From the NCBI RefSeq assembly GCF_016097405.1, contig NZ_JAEHGD010000002.1, positions 445,876 through 509,875 on the forward strand: DNA of 64,000 nucleotides, written 5' to 3'. The translations under genes were made by a program, and so were the position numbers. Below the pieces are notes generated by a model. That model was given only the letters and a program-made list of their open reading frames with translations, ran no database searches and was not told where the DNA came from. The DNA is from a methane-oxidizing endosymbiont of Gigantopelta aegis (GTDB taxonomy: Bacteria > Pseudomonadota > Gammaproteobacteria > Methylococcales > Methylomonadaceae). Of the stretch, positions 1-9,017 are shown one piece after another (the first letter of the stretch is position 1; each line of letters opens with the position of its first letter).

Positions 1-1607
1 TCGTTGCTATCGACCGAATCGACACAAAAATAGCCGGTTCTTTCAAATTGATAACGGCTTTCTTTTTCGGCTTTGGCCAAACTGGCTTCAACCCAGCAAT
101 TTTCTAAAATTTGCAGTGAGTCTGGGTTCAGTGCATCCAGAAAATGCGCTTCGGCATCCGGATTAGGTTGCCGAAACAGGCGGTCATACAGACGAATTTC
201 CGCCGGAATCGCATGTTTGGCCGAGACCCAGTGAATAACGCCTTTAACTTTGCGGCCTTCAGGGTTTTTGCCCAATGTGGCCGGATCATAGCTGCAACGC
301 AGTTCGATGATGTCGCCGGCTTCATCTTTAATTATCCGTTCACATTTAATAACATAGGAGCCGCGTAAGCGAACCTCGCCGCCTTCAACCAGACGTTTGA
401 ACTTTTTCGGTGGGTTTTCTGCAAAATCATCTTGTTCGATATATAACACCTTGCTAAAAGGGACTTTACGAGTACCCATTTCCGGTTTTTGCGGATGATT
501 GGCAATGTCGTATATTTCTTCCGCCTCATCGGGATAATTTTCGATGACCAGACGCAACGGCTTCAAGACCGCCATACGTCTTGGTGCATTTTCATTCAGG
601 TCTTCGCGGATACAGCTTTCCAGCACATCCATTTTGATCCAGGCGTCTTTTTTGGTGACACCAATGCGTTCGCAAAAATCGCGAATCGAAGCCGGTGTGA
701 AGCCGGCGCGGCGCATACCGGCCAGCGTCGGCATACGCGGGTCATCCCAGCCACTGACATGGCCTTCAGTTACTAGCTGATTGAGCTTGCGTTTGCTCAT
801 CACCGTATATTCGAGTTGCAATCGGGCAAACTCGATTTGTTGTGGATGGCAAGGGGTGTTCAGTTTATCCAGAACCCAGTCATACAGCGGTCTGTGGTCT
901 TCAAATTCCAAGGTGCAAATGGAATGGGTAATGCCTTCAATGGCGTCGGAAAGACAGTGGGTAAAATCATACATCGGATAGATGCACCATTTGTCACCCG
1001 TACGTTGATGATGCACACGGCGAATACGATACAATGCCGGATCTCGCATATTGATATTAGGCGAAGCCATATCAATCTTGGCGCGCAAAAGATAGGCGCC
1101 ATCGGCAAATTCGCCGGCACGCATACGGTAGAACAAATCCAGGCTTTCTTCGACAGGGCGATTACGATTCGGACTTTCTTTGCCGGGCTCGGTCAAGGTG
1201 CCTCGATATTCCCGAATCTGCTCCGGAGTTAAATCATCGACATAGGCATCGCCTTGTTTGATTAACTGAACGGCGTAATCGAACAGTTGTTCAAAATAAT
1301 CCGAGGCGTGGTGTTTTTCATGCCATTGAAAGCCCAGCCACAGAATATCTTTTTCGATAGCTTCCATGAACTCGATACTTTCTTTTTCAGGATTGGTGTC
1401 ATCGAAGCGCAGATTACAGGTGCCATTGTATTCTTCGGCGAGCGTGAAGTTCAGGCAGATCGATTTGGCGTGACCAATATGCAAAAAGCCATTGGGTTCA
1501 GGGGGGAAGCGGGTCTTGACCTTGCCGTTGTTTTTGTTGGCTTTAAGATCGGCTTCGATGATATGACGAATAAAGTTAGACGGTGCTGTTGCTTCGGGTG
1601 TAGTCAT
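1..1607 (-). CDS. glnS: glutaminyl-tRNA synthetase, 3' end outside the window
   Basis: Charges tRNA-Gln with glutamine in the cytoplasm (class I synthetase). Translation of the minus strand from the ATG at 1605-1607 begins [20 protein letters not shown] and runs open through the window edge, giving about 535 codons with no stop. The class I signature [15 protein letters not shown] lies near residue 35, and the KMSKS-type loop appears as VMSKRKL. The anticodon-binding beta-barrel region is also recognisable ([20 protein letters not shown]). The family is usually about 555 residues, so only the last 20 or so are missing. The upstream 250 bases hold three hairpins, one of which is a copy of a dispersed repeat. 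No sign of damage. Confidence 0.97.
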   Translation of the reverse strand, partial: MTTPEATAPSNFIRHIIEADLKANKNNGKVKTRFPPEPNGFLHIGHAKSICLNFTLAEEYNGTCNLRFDDTNPEKESIEFMEAIEKDILWLGFQWHEKHHASDYFEQLFDYAVQLIKQGDAYVDDLTPEQIREYRGTLTEPGKESPNRNRPVEESLDLFYRMRAGEFADGAYLLRAKIDMASPNINMRDPALYRIRRVHHQRTGDKWCIYPMYDFTHCLSDAIEGITHSICTLEFEDHRPLYDWVLDKLNTPCHPQQIEFARLQLEYTVMSKRKLNQLVTEGHVSGWDDPRMPTLAGMRRAGFTPASIRDFCERIGVTKKDAWIKMDVLESCIREDLNENAPRRMAVLKPLRLVIENYPDEAEEIYDIANHPQKPEMGTRKVPFSKVLYIEQDDFAENPPKKFKRLVEGGEVRLRGSYVIKCERIIKDEAGDIIELRCSYDPATLGKNPEGRKVKGVIHWVSAKHAIPAEIRLYDRLFRQPNPDAEAHFLDALNPDSLQILENCWVEASLAKAEKESRYQFERTGYFCVDSVDSN

Positions 1608-1655
1608 TGAACTATCAGTGCTCGTTAGCGAAAGGTGATAAAAGTGATGCAATAT

Positions 1656-1786
1656 CTAGGAGGTTGTCGATTTTCCACTCGTCTCATCACGAATTCCTAA
1701 ACCCGACATCCTCCTAGGCGCAAGCGCAGGAGAAACGCTTCTGCGCTATGCGGCCTGCGTGATAGTTGTGTTATCACGCCAAGGCC
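1656..1786. repeat. palindromic repeat copy plus two further hairpins upstream of glnS
   Basis: 1656-1669 and 1704-1717 are near-perfect inverted arms (CTAGGAGGTTGTCG and CGACATCCTCCTAG). The stretch between them is related, in inverted orientation, to the repeat at 63902-63968: both contain GGAGG.TGTCGGGT and, further in, TTCGT.AT.AGACGAGT.GAA. Directly after it come a GCGC-rich stem around 1718-1745 and a stem with perfect 8-bp arms (GCGTGATA at 1757-1764, TATCACGC at 1772-1779) enclosed by GGCC pairs. No gene is visible here. This looks like a REP-like intergenic repeat; a role in transcript ends or processing is inference. Confidence 0.75.
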
Positions 1787-1863
1787 TTTATCTTTTAAAA
1801 GGTGCGGTATTCTAACGGGTTATGACGGTTTCCGTAAAGCAATGAAACTGCCATGCCAGGCGA

Positions 1864-2472
1864 TTACTCAGGTTTAGGAGGCTGGCTGTCGCTGCCTGGA
1901 TGCTTGATTTGGCGGATTTGTTCCATTTGGCGTTTCACAACATGCTTAATCAGCAATTCCCTGTCTTCATCTTTAAGGTTTAAATAATCGACGCCTATGA
2001 AATAGGGATAATCCGAACTGTCATGCGGTTTACAGTAAATGACTTTGGCATAGGCGATGATGACAGCCATGCACGATGTTAGCATCATTTTTATTTCCAG
2101 TAATGTACCGGGCTCTAGTGCTTCCTCGGCCTCAAAGGCAATACCTGTGGCGCTTAGATTGGCATTGCGGCTGTGATGCTCGGTCAAGTCTGTACTTTGC
2201 CGCATGATAGCCTGAGCGATCAGGTCTATTTTGTCATCCAGAATTTTTAAATATTCAAATACTTCCGGCGCCGATCGTTCAACCCGCGGCGCAATAACGC
2301 GGGCTTCCTGGGACAAGACATCCAGGGCTGAGGCTAAAGAGCAGGTGCTGAGAATATCATTGGAGACTTGGCTTAAGTGCTGCAGCTGCTGTTCATCAAT
2401 AATTCGATAATATAAGTTGATGGTATCTTCTATCCGGAAAAACCGACGTCGTTCATGTGTAGTGTTAGTCAT
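1864..2472 (-). CDS. PilZ-domain protein, probable c-di-GMP effector
   Basis: About 202 residues starting at the ATG at 2470-2472 (MTNTTHERRRFFRIEDT). A longer form from an upstream TTG at 2484 would overlap pomB and is less likely. The N-terminal RRRFFRIED resembles the RxxxR motif of PilZ domains, and a beta-rich C-terminal part (LSATGIAFEAEEALEPGTLL) resembles the D/NxSxxG strand region. PilZ domains bind cyclic-di-GMP and often act on motility. The gene begins one base after the pomB stop, so it is probably co-transcribed and translationally coupled with the stator genes; a brake- or clutch-like role on the motor is inferred from that context only. Confidence 0.8.
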   Translation of the reverse strand: MTNTTHERRRFFRIEDTINLYYRIIDEQQLQHLSQVSNDILSTCSLASALDVLSQEARVIAPRVERSAPEVFEYLKILDDKIDLIAQAIMRQSTDLTEHHSRNANLSATGIAFEAEEALEPGTLLEIKMMLTSCMAVIIAYAKVIYCKPHDSSDYPYFIGVDYLNLKDEDRELLIKHVVKRQMEQIRQIKHPGSDSQPPKPE

Positions 2473-2473
2473 G

Positions 2474-3370
2474 TTATTTTGCAAGGGCAGTTTCTTTATC
2501 GGGTAATAATTCGTCTTTGAGTTGAATTATTTTTTCTTTATCCAGTTTTAGGGTCGGATCATCCTGTTCGATAATGATTTCGACACGACGGTTTTTAGCT
2601 CTGTTTTCAGGTGTATCGTTAGGAACCAGTGGTTGCGTGTCCGCCAAGCCTTCAACCACAATACGTTTTGGGTCCATGCCTTTTTTTGCCAGCATATATT
2701 GCGCAACGGTAACAGCTCTTGAGGCGGATAATTCCCAGTTGGACCGGTACCAGTCGCTGGACATTGGAATGTTATCCGTGTGGCCTGCAATCACGACCCG
2801 GCCTTTAGCGCGTTTGACCGATTCGGTGATTTTATCCATCACTGGGTCAAAACCCGCTTTTAATATGGCGCTGCCGGATGGAAAAGAGCCTTTCTCGTTA
2901 ATGCGAATAATAATACGCAGACCATCGGTTTCAACGGTAACCAGGCCTTGGTCGATTTCTTTTTTCAAGGAATCTTTGATAGCTTCGGCCTGTTGTTGAA
3001 TTTCATCCTGTTTTTGCTGCATGATTTTTTGTTTGATTTTCTCAACATCATCAATGCTAACATCTAGCTGTGTACTTTGTTGGTTAGTCGATTGCTTGAC
3101 TTCTTCTAAGACGCTCGGGGTTGTTTGGGCAGGAGAAAAATGCTGAGCAATAATGCTGGTACCCATAGGCACTTCTGTGGCTGGAATGTCACGTTGAACC
3201 CCGAATGCGGTTTCCAAGGATTCAGCCATTTTTTTGAATTTGTTGGCATCCATGGTGGCAAACGATAACAACAGCACAAAAAAACACATCAATAAAGACA
3301 TTAGGTCAGCAAATGTCGCTAACCATAATGGTGCGCCTGCGGGTGGGCATTTGGGACAATCATCAGCCAT
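2474..3370 (-). CDS. pomB: flagellar motor stator protein, PomB/MotB type
   Basis: 298 residues. Forms the ion-conducting stator with PomA and anchors it to peptidoglycan. The N-terminus (MADDCPKCPPAGAPLWLATF) is followed by one transmembrane segment carrying the essential Asp (ATFADLMSLLMCFFVLLLSF). The PKCPP.GAP start is typical of Na+-driven PomB rather than H+-driven MotB. A charged, helical plug/linker spans residues 90-140, and an OmpA-like domain follows (VVIAGHTDNIPMSSDWYRSN; NRRVEIIIE near the end). The gene follows pomA by four bases. The Na+ assignment rests on sequence resemblance and would need ion-dependence data. Confidence 0.92.
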   Translation of the reverse strand: MADDCPKCPPAGAPLWLATFADLMSLLMCFFVLLLSFATMDANKFKKMAESLETAFGVQRDIPATEVPMGTSIIAQHFSPAQTTPSVLEEVKQSTNQQSTQLDVSIDDVEKIKQKIMQQKQDEIQQQAEAIKDSLKKEIDQGLVTVETDGLRIIIRINEKGSFPSGSAILKAGFDPVMDKITESVKRAKGRVVIAGHTDNIPMSSDWYRSNWELSASRAVTVAQYMLAKKGMDPKRIVVEGLADTQPLVPNDTPENRAKNRRVEIIIEQDDPTLKLDKEKIIQLKDELLPDKETALAK

Positions 3371-3374
3371 CTAC

Positions 3375-4136
3375 TTATTCCCCATCATCAGATTTGCGTT
3401 TTTTCTCAGAGATATATGAGTTCAACAAGGCTTCCAGCACTTTCGGGTTCATGCCTTCCTGAATACCGGAAATGGTATCTAAGACCAGTTCCTTATTGGT
3501 TCGTTCATAGAGTAAAACGTAGGCCAGTTTGTCAACCATCGGCAAGGCGAAACAGTTTGCCACCATTGCACCATATAATGTTGTCAACAAGGCGACAGCC
3601 ATAGCTGGGCCAATACTGGCAGGGTCTGACATATTCGCCAGCATTTGCACCAGGCCGACTAGGGTGCCGATCATACCCATTGCCGGTGCTAAATCGCCGA
3701 CCCCTTTCCACATATCCTGGCCGGCTTCATTACGCGAAACCATTTGGTCAATTTCTTTTTGCAGCATGCTTTTGACGAAAGCGGGTTCGTGACCATCAAC
3801 GCAGAGGGTGATGCCTTTTTTCATGAAGGGATCAGAGATTTCTTCGCCTTCAAGTGCCAGCAAGCCATTCTTGCGGGCAACGTCAGCTAAGCGAACCGCT
3901 TCTTCAATAAGCTCGTTAGGGTCTTTGTTTTTATTGAAAAAAGCCTTGCCGAGTATGCCAAATGAACGCAAAAAATCGGATAATGGAACCCTCATTAAGG
4001 TGACACCAAATGTACCGCCGATAACGATCAGCAAAGAGGGCACATTAACAAACAGCATGACATCGCCGCCGGTTGCAATGGCGGCGACGATAATGCCAAT
4101 ACCCAGTAAAAAGCCAACTAAGGATGCAATATCCAC
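3375..4136 (-). CDS. pomA: flagellar motor stator protein, PomA/MotA type
   Basis: 253 residues from a GTG start at 4134-4136 preceded by a good AGAGG ribosome site. Four hydrophobic segments are visible: residues 3-22, 27-46, and a pair around 150-200 (DLAPAMGMIGTLVGLVQMLA; GPAMAVALLTTLYGAMVANC). The cytoplasmic loop between helices 2 and 3 holds the charged residues that contact FliG in the family. It pairs with PomB downstream to make the torque-generating stator. Order pomA-pomB-PilZ on the minus strand suggests one operon. Length matches Vibrio PomA (about 253). Confidence 0.92.
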   Translation of the reverse strand: MDIASLVGFLLGIGIIVAAIATGGDVMLFVNVPSLLIVIGGTFGVTLMRVPLSDFLRSFGILGKAFFNKNKDPNELIEEAVRLADVARKNGLLALEGEEISDPFMKKGITLCVDGHEPAFVKSMLQKEIDQMVSRNEAGQDMWKGVGDLAPAMGMIGTLVGLVQMLANMSDPASIGPAMAVALLTTLYGAMVANCFALPMVDKLAYVLLYERTNKELVLDTISGIQEGMNPKVLEALLNSYISEKKRKSDDGE

Positions 4137-4231
4137 AACAAACCTCTTTAAATAATATGCCCGGCAGGGCGGATGAATACAGTAATTTTAGTCGAAGTTT
4201 TTATTTTTGCAGAGCACTTCTCTGAAAAATA

Positions 4232-5212
4232 TTAAATTTCGTCATGGCTTTTTAAAGCATATTTCAATGCGATATACAGAAAAAATTGGATACCGAAAAT
4301 TAAATTGGCGACCAGCAAATGAATCGGTTGGACAACCGGCGGGATTCCAAAACGATCCAGCGTGATGCCGGCTAAAATAGCGACGATGACCAGGGCCGAC
4401 AGGCTTATGCTGAGTATTTTCAAAAGATTGTTATGGGGGGTGGCCTGATAGATCTTCCAGCTGATCAGAAGATTAAAAAATAAAATCAGCATAGAATAAA
4501 CGCGGTGAATATAAAAGATTGCCGGAAGTTGCTCGCGCCATTCGTAACGGTTGGTCGTTTGACTGTGATGGGCCAGAAAGTCGACTGCTTCTCTGACTTG
4601 TGTTCCTAAGGCGATTTGAATCAGCGTCAAGCCCATGACGACAGTTAACAGAGTCAATATGGCGGGGGATAACTGGCCGGTTTCCAACTGTGCCAGAAGG
4701 TCTTTTTGCGATCGCGCAATAGCGTAAATCAATAATGCGACAATCAATAAAGCCAACAACATATGCAAGGTAATCATGAAAGGCTTGAGGTTACTAGCGA
4801 CTACGGCCGAGCCGAGCCAGCCTTGGAAACCAACCAGAAAGAACAGGCTCAGACATAAATAGAATATGGTTTTATCGGACTTTAAATAGATTCTGGATGA
4901 CCAGGCGGTCAGAAAAATCAGAATACCAATGCTTACGCCGGTCAATCTATTCAGATATTCTGTCCAGGTTTTAACTGGATTAAAGGTGGTGTTTTGGTAA
5001 CCGCGATCGGCGTAGATGTGTTGATAATCAGGGGGAAGCTGGGATTCGTCTGTAGGGGGTATCCATTGGCCAAAGCAGGTCGGCCAATCAGGGCAACCCA
5101 TGCCGGCGCCGGAAGCTCGGACAATGCCACCGACTAGAATCAGAAAATAAACGGCAAAAATGGTCAGTAGGCCTAAACGGCGAAATCGACGAGCGGCTTT
5201 AGGATCAATCAT
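4232..5212 (-). CDS. ctaA: heme A synthase (COX15/CtaA family)
   Basis: 326 residues, membrane protein with about eight hydrophobic helices. Oxidises the C8 methyl group of heme O to a formyl group to give heme A for aa3-type terminal oxidases. The family signature GGIVRASGAGMGCPDWPTCF lies at residues 28-47; further conserved pieces are EYLNRLTG (His is Asn/Arg-flanked as in the family), TLHMLLALL and IHRVYSMLILFF, whose histidines ligate heme in homologues. It stands alone here; cytochrome oxidase subunits and heme O synthase are not in the window. ATG at 5210-5212. Confidence 0.93.
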   Translation of the reverse strand: MIDPKAARRFRRLGLLTIFAVYFLILVGGIVRASGAGMGCPDWPTCFGQWIPPTDESQLPPDYQHIYADRGYQNTTFNPVKTWTEYLNRLTGVSIGILIFLTAWSSRIYLKSDKTIFYLCLSLFFLVGFQGWLGSAVVASNLKPFMITLHMLLALLIVALLIYAIARSQKDLLAQLETGQLSPAILTLLTVVMGLTLIQIALGTQVREAVDFLAHHSQTTNRYEWREQLPAIFYIHRVYSMLILFFNLLISWKIYQATPHNNLLKILSISLSALVIVAILAGITLDRFGIPPVVQPIHLLVANLIFGIQFFLYIALKYALKSHDEI

Positions 5213-5291
5213 GGTCAGTTATCCGGTTTAGAGTATGAATCCAAGCGATTATACGACAATGTCGCTGTTGCGAATACCGACCGGAATAAAC

Positions 5292-5453
5292 CCTGAATCC
5301 GTAACTTCACTACGGCACAGAACGTAAGCTCTTGATTCATCACGGGCTTAAAAAATACCCGCTTAACCTAATGGTGAAGCTAAGATTTTTTAAAATCCCG
5401 TGCTAAACCAATATCTTACGCTCTGTTATCCGCATTGAAATCACGGATTCAGG
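5292..5453. repeat. about 160-bp nested palindrome between ctaA and the HDOD gene
   Basis: Three nested inverted pairs share one centre: CCTGAATCCGT (5292-5302) with ACGGATTCAGG (5443-5453), perfect; CAGAACGTAAG (5318-5328) with CTTACGCTCTG (5415-5425), one mismatch; and CACGGG..TTAAAAAAT (5341 on) with ATTTTTTAAA..CCCGTG (to 5402). The whole interval can fold into one long imperfect cruciform. It contains no gene. It may be a foldback/MITE-like repeat or an intergenic repeat; copies elsewhere cannot be checked here. Confidence 0.7.
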
Positions 5454-5467
5454 TAAACGCAATTTGT

Positions 5468-6310
5468 TTATGACAACATGGCTTGGGTGATCTCAATTTC
5501 TTCAGCAACACCTTCGATTTCCAGAATTTCAGCATCGGCCAGCAATCCTAGCTTTTCAAAGGCTGGAACTGAATTCCAGTCAATACGACAGGCGGGGTGA
5601 TCTGTGCCAGCAATGCTTTGCAAAAAAGCGACCTGAACCACGTCGACATAATCGGCTTTAGGGCCTGAGTCGCGTTGAAAATTAACATATTCATAGGCCA
5701 CAGATTTTAGCTCTTCAGGAAAATCCCAGTTTTGCATGATGATTTTACCGATAGGCGCATGCGCTTTTTCCAGCAATTTTCCCAGGCGCGAGGGACTGTC
5801 TCTGAATTCTGGAATGTCTTCAACCAGCGATAAAATGGGCAATTTGCCAATCTGATGGATTAAGCCGCCCAACATCGCTTCATCAGGGTTGAGATGAGGG
5901 GTCATAGCACATAGCGCACGGCTGATTGCAGAAACATTGATGCTTTCTTCCCAGCTTTTGCGAAAATATTCCTCCAGTAAATCTGAGGTTGGCGTAAACA
6001 TTTGTTGCATGACCAGGCTGGTGACCAAGGATCGGATGGTCGTGTTTCCCAGCCGGGTAATGGCCATTTGAATAGATGTGATTTCATTGGTACCACGATA
6101 CAGCGGGCTATTGGCTACCTGTATCAAACGAGCGGACAGTGCGGCGTCGGTTACGATCATTTTAGCGAGCTCATTCGCCGTAATGTCGCCTTTTGAAACT
6201 GCATCTCTGACTTTTAAGGCGATATCTGGCAGGGTCGGTAAAATGAGCCGTTTGGTATCGAGTTCGGTTTGAACATGATTAAGAAAATCCTGGACAGTTC
6301 TAAATTGCAT
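5468..6310 (-). CDS. HDOD-domain protein
   Basis: 280 residues, with the HDOD fold spanning roughly residues 10-220 (LPTLPDIALKVRDAVSKGDI; ARLIQVANSPLYRG; IQMAITRLGNTTIRSLVTSL). HDOD proteins are HD-phosphohydrolase relatives that have lost catalytic residues and serve as output or scaffold domains in signalling; many affect c-di-GMP control, chemotaxis or stress responses. No additional domain is visible after residue 230. It is followed on the same strand by ctaA and preceded 15 bases upstream by ygfZ. The physiological role is unknown. ATG at 6308-6310. Confidence 0.88.
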   Translation of the reverse strand: MQFRTVQDFLNHVQTELDTKRLILPTLPDIALKVRDAVSKGDITANELAKMIVTDAALSARLIQVANSPLYRGTNEITSIQMAITRLGNTTIRSLVTSLVMQQMFTPTSDLLEEYFRKSWEESINVSAISRALCAMTPHLNPDEAMLGGLIHQIGKLPILSLVEDIPEFRDSPSRLGKLLEKAHAPIGKIIMQNWDFPEELKSVAYEYVNFQRDSGPKADYVDVVQVAFLQSIAGTDHPACRIDWNSVPAFEKLGLLADAEILEIEGVAEEIEITQAMLS

Positions 6311-6325
6311 TACTGTGTCTTTCCG

Positions 6326-7345
6326 TTATTCAAATGGAATAATAGTGAGTTTTTCCGAGGGGGGCGCCTCTAAAACCAATGTATCTGATTGATTGAGCTC
6401 GCTGGGCATAACTAATAGTAGACGTGTTTTGTCATTAACAGACTGCCAGGCTAAAACTTTTCCGCTCATATCTGGCTTGTTTTTGTCGCCTACCGTCAGC
6501 CCAGCTTTAAGGTTAGCAGGTTTATGACATTCTGCCAGAAACATTTCACGTTTGCTTTTCCCAAGGTAATGGGTTCGGGCCACAATTTCTTGTCCGGTAT
6601 AACAGCCTTTATTGAAGCTGATGCCATCTAGTTTATCAATATTTAGCATTTGTGGAATATATTGTTCTGATTGATCCGCTTCAAACCAGGGGAGACCAGC
6701 AGATAAATCAAGATAGCGCCACAGGGCTGATGATGCACGGGTATGGGGTGTATTTGAACAACGCTTCCAAAAATCAATACTGGCATGTGTGTTACCGATG
6801 ATCAGATAACGGGGGTTATGGCCAGGTAGGCGAATGACACTCAGTGTGTTGTGACAAGATGTTTCAAAGCGCTTGTCAGGTAAAGGGATTGGCAGCATGG
6901 ATGGCTCGGGCAGGGTCAATCCTGTCAGGCAATACGCATCAGAACGCAACGTCAGACTGACATCGGCGCGTAAAATATACAGTGACAGGCGTTGTATGAT
7001 TTTTTCGGTCAGTGTCGTGGGAACCAATAAATAAAAGGTATTATCCTGGTCGGCCGCGCGTAAAATCAACATTGGGCTGATGACGCGGCCTTTTGGATTG
7101 CAAAAAGCGGCAAAACGGCTTTGGCTTGGTGTAATATCGTTTGTGTCACAGGTCAGTTGTCCCTGTAAAAACGTAGCAGCGTCAGCGCCTTTAGCTTCAA
7201 TAATATCCAGATGAGTCACTGGATAAAGGCATGTTTTGTCGCTGTCGCAAGCATCTGAATCCGGAAAGTCCAGGGTTGCGCCTATATCGGTGTGTATCGG
7301 TTGTGCTCCTTGAGATTGTAAATAATCAAGCCAATCTTTATTCAT
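6326..7345 (-). CDS. ygfZ: tRNA-modifying/Fe-S repair protein YgfZ (GcvT-like, folate-binding)
   Basis: 339 residues from the ATG at 7343-7345; a TTG just upstream is less likely. YgfZ/IBA57 proteins bind tetrahydrofolate and support maintenance of certain [4Fe-4S] enzymes such as the tRNA methylthiotransferase MiaB. The diagnostic KGCYTGQE motif is present (KGCYTGQEIVARTHYLGKSK, about residue 245), as is the N-terminal GcvT-like stretch (DAATFLQGQLTCD). It is divergent from ygfX, as in Escherichia coli, but the intervening sdhE gene found there is absent. Confidence 0.93.
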   Translation of the reverse strand: MNKDWLDYLQSQGAQPIHTDIGATLDFPDSDACDSDKTCLYPVTHLDIIEAKGADAATFLQGQLTCDTNDITPSQSRFAAFCNPKGRVISPMLILRAADQDNTFYLLVPTTLTEKIIQRLSLYILRADVSLTLRSDAYCLTGLTLPEPSMLPIPLPDKRFETSCHNTLSVIRLPGHNPRYLIIGNTHASIDFWKRCSNTPHTRASSALWRYLDLSAGLPWFEADQSEQYIPQMLNIDKLDGISFNKGCYTGQEIVARTHYLGKSKREMFLAECHKPANLKAGLTVGDKNKPDMSGKVLAWQSVNDKTRLLLVMPSELNQSDTLVLEAPPSEKLTIIPFE

Positions 7346-7422
7346 CAATAAACCATTTAGGTAGGATAGGAATGGAGATTATATCAGCAGAGTTTCAAGC
7401 ATGAGAAACCGGTGAGAAAATT

Positions 7423-7839
7423 ATGAAAAAACCTGTTGAATCCCAGGCTGTGTTTAAAATAGGTCACTCTAAATGGCTGAGAAATAGCCTGTATGGAATA
7501 CATTTTTTAGCCGCAATCGCGTGTTGGCAGGCGCAATTAACGGGTGAAACAAGAGCTATGCTATTGATTTTAGTTTTGATTAGTTTAATTTTTCAGCGTA
7601 ACCGTTATACTAAAAGCCTCTGCTTTTTATATTTTCGCGATGATAAAGGCTGGTTTTTCAGTTCGGATGGGAAACACAGTAAACCGGTGTTGATCAAAAT
7701 GATCACGCGCTTTTCGCCTTTTTTTGTCGTTGTGACGTTACAGCTTGAGCACGAAATAAAACGGCTGATAATCTGTGGAGATAGTATGAAGCAAGATATG
7801 TTCAGGCGATTGAATGTTCTTTTAAAGGTAACGCATTGA
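7423..7839 (+). CDS. ygfX: YgfX/CptA-like membrane protein
   Basis: 138 residues: a short N-terminal tail, two adjacent hydrophobic segments (residues 22-36 and 44-58), then a beta-rich soluble part ending in DMFRRLNVLLK, which matches the RRLRVLL ending of the YgfX family. In E. coli YgfX is the membrane partner encoded next to SdhE and was reported to interfere with MreB and FtsZ as a toxin. Here it sits in the same divergent arrangement with ygfZ, but no sdhE is present in the 77-base gap. Followed nine bases later by an HDOD gene, probably in the same transcript. Confidence 0.7.
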   Translation: MKKPVESQAVFKIGHSKWLRNSLYGIHFLAAIACWQAQLTGETRAMLLILVLISLIFQRNRYTKSLCFLYFRDDKGWFFSSDGKHSKPVLIKMITRFSPFFVVVTLQLEHEIKRLIICGDSMKQDMFRRLNVLLKVTH

Positions 7840-7848
7840 GAGGTAAAT

Positions 7849-8709
7849 GTGACAACAAATTCCGATCACCAATCTCTGGTAATAGCGATAAAAAATTTAC
7901 CGCCACTATCTAAAAATAATATTCGCATCATCAATACGGTGAATAACCCGGATGTTGATGTCGATGAGCTCGTGGCTGTTCTGTCTTCCTGTCCGGTTTT
8001 GGTGGCACGATTATTGGGATTGGCCAATTCGTCCTATTTTGGTCGTACAACGCCGATTACGGATTTAAAGGTTGCGATTATTCAAGTGCTGGGTTTTAAT
8101 CTGGTTAAAAGCTTGGCGTTGAGTATTGCGTTAAATATTGAATTTGATACCAAGGCGTGCCCTGAATTTGATGCGGAATTTTATTGGAATTTCATTCTGA
8201 CGCAAGCCTTTTTAGCACAAAAATTGGCGTCAAAGCATTCAGATGAGAGTTTGTCGGCAACGCGGGTTTATAGTACGGCTTTGATGACCGAGATCGGGAT
8301 TTTGGCGGCTGTGTTTGTGTGGCCGAAAGAAATGAATGCTGTTTTTTCGACCTGCGAAAAAAACCTGGACTGTATCAATGAACACATTAACCTTAGGTTT
8401 GGCATGAACTATTACGAATTAGGTTATTTGTTACTACGCCGCTGGCATTTGCCGGAAATTTATTCCCGGCCATTAAAGGCGTTAGCGTCTAATTCCAGGG
8501 ACGCAGAAGATGCCATGTTGGTACTTTTGTTGCGTTTAGGACGAAAATTAACCCAGCAGCTATTTGCGGGCGAGATTGATGATTTAACGCTATATAGCCA
8601 GGAGCTCAACCGGTTTTCCTGGACAGAGCAGTCTTTTTCTGAGGTTTTACAAGACCTCGAAATGCGAAAGGCCGAGATTCAGGAATTAGCCGCCATTATT
8701 ACAGGGTAG
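7849..8709 (+). CDS. HDOD-domain protein upstream of a diguanylate cyclase gene
   Basis: 286 residues from a GTG at 7849 with an AGAGG ribosome site. HDOD domain from about residue 12 to 215 (LPPLSKNNIRIINTVNN; LLGLANSSYFGRTTPITDLK; IQVLGFNLVKSLALSIAL). The ending is not obviously another domain. It lies four bases ahead of the (now interrupted) GAF-GGDEF gene, which suggests a signalling pair in which the HDOD protein and the cyclase act together; that is inferred from spacing. A second HDOD gene lies 1.5 kb away on the other strand, with limited similarity outside the core. Confidence 0.87.
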   Translation: MTTNSDHQSLVIAIKNLPPLSKNNIRIINTVNNPDVDVDELVAVLSSCPVLVARLLGLANSSYFGRTTPITDLKVAIIQVLGFNLVKSLALSIALNIEFDTKACPEFDAEFYWNFILTQAFLAQKLASKHSDESLSATRVYSTALMTEIGILAAVFVWPKEMNAVFSTCEKNLDCINEHINLRFGMNYYELGYLLLRRWHLPEIYSRPLKALASNSRDAEDAMLVLLLRLGRKLTQQLFAGEIDDLTLYSQELNRFSWTEQSFSEVLQDLEMRKAEIQELAAIITG

Positions 8710-9017
8710 CGTCATGACAGATGATAAAGCATCCAAAAAATTAGTACCTGATCATTTGGAAAATGTTTTTGTCGACTTATTGGATGCTTTATCCGCCGTT
8801 AAACAATTATCTGAAATCAGTTGCCTGGACGCTGATGAAGAAGTCTTGATAAAAAAAGCCCTCAGTACACTGGTGCATAACCAAGATATGGAGCGCTGTT
8901 CTTTCTTTAAGCTGGTCGATAACGACCGATTGGTCAATGTTGCGGGATTGAGTTATTTGGAGGCGGTGGATGATACCGATTTTTTTGCAACGCCACAAGA
9001 GTTTAAAGTCGGTGAAG

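Noticed and set aside
816-1232. 138-codon plus-strand frame over glnS
   Set aside because: Antisense to a clearly conserved glnS reading frame.
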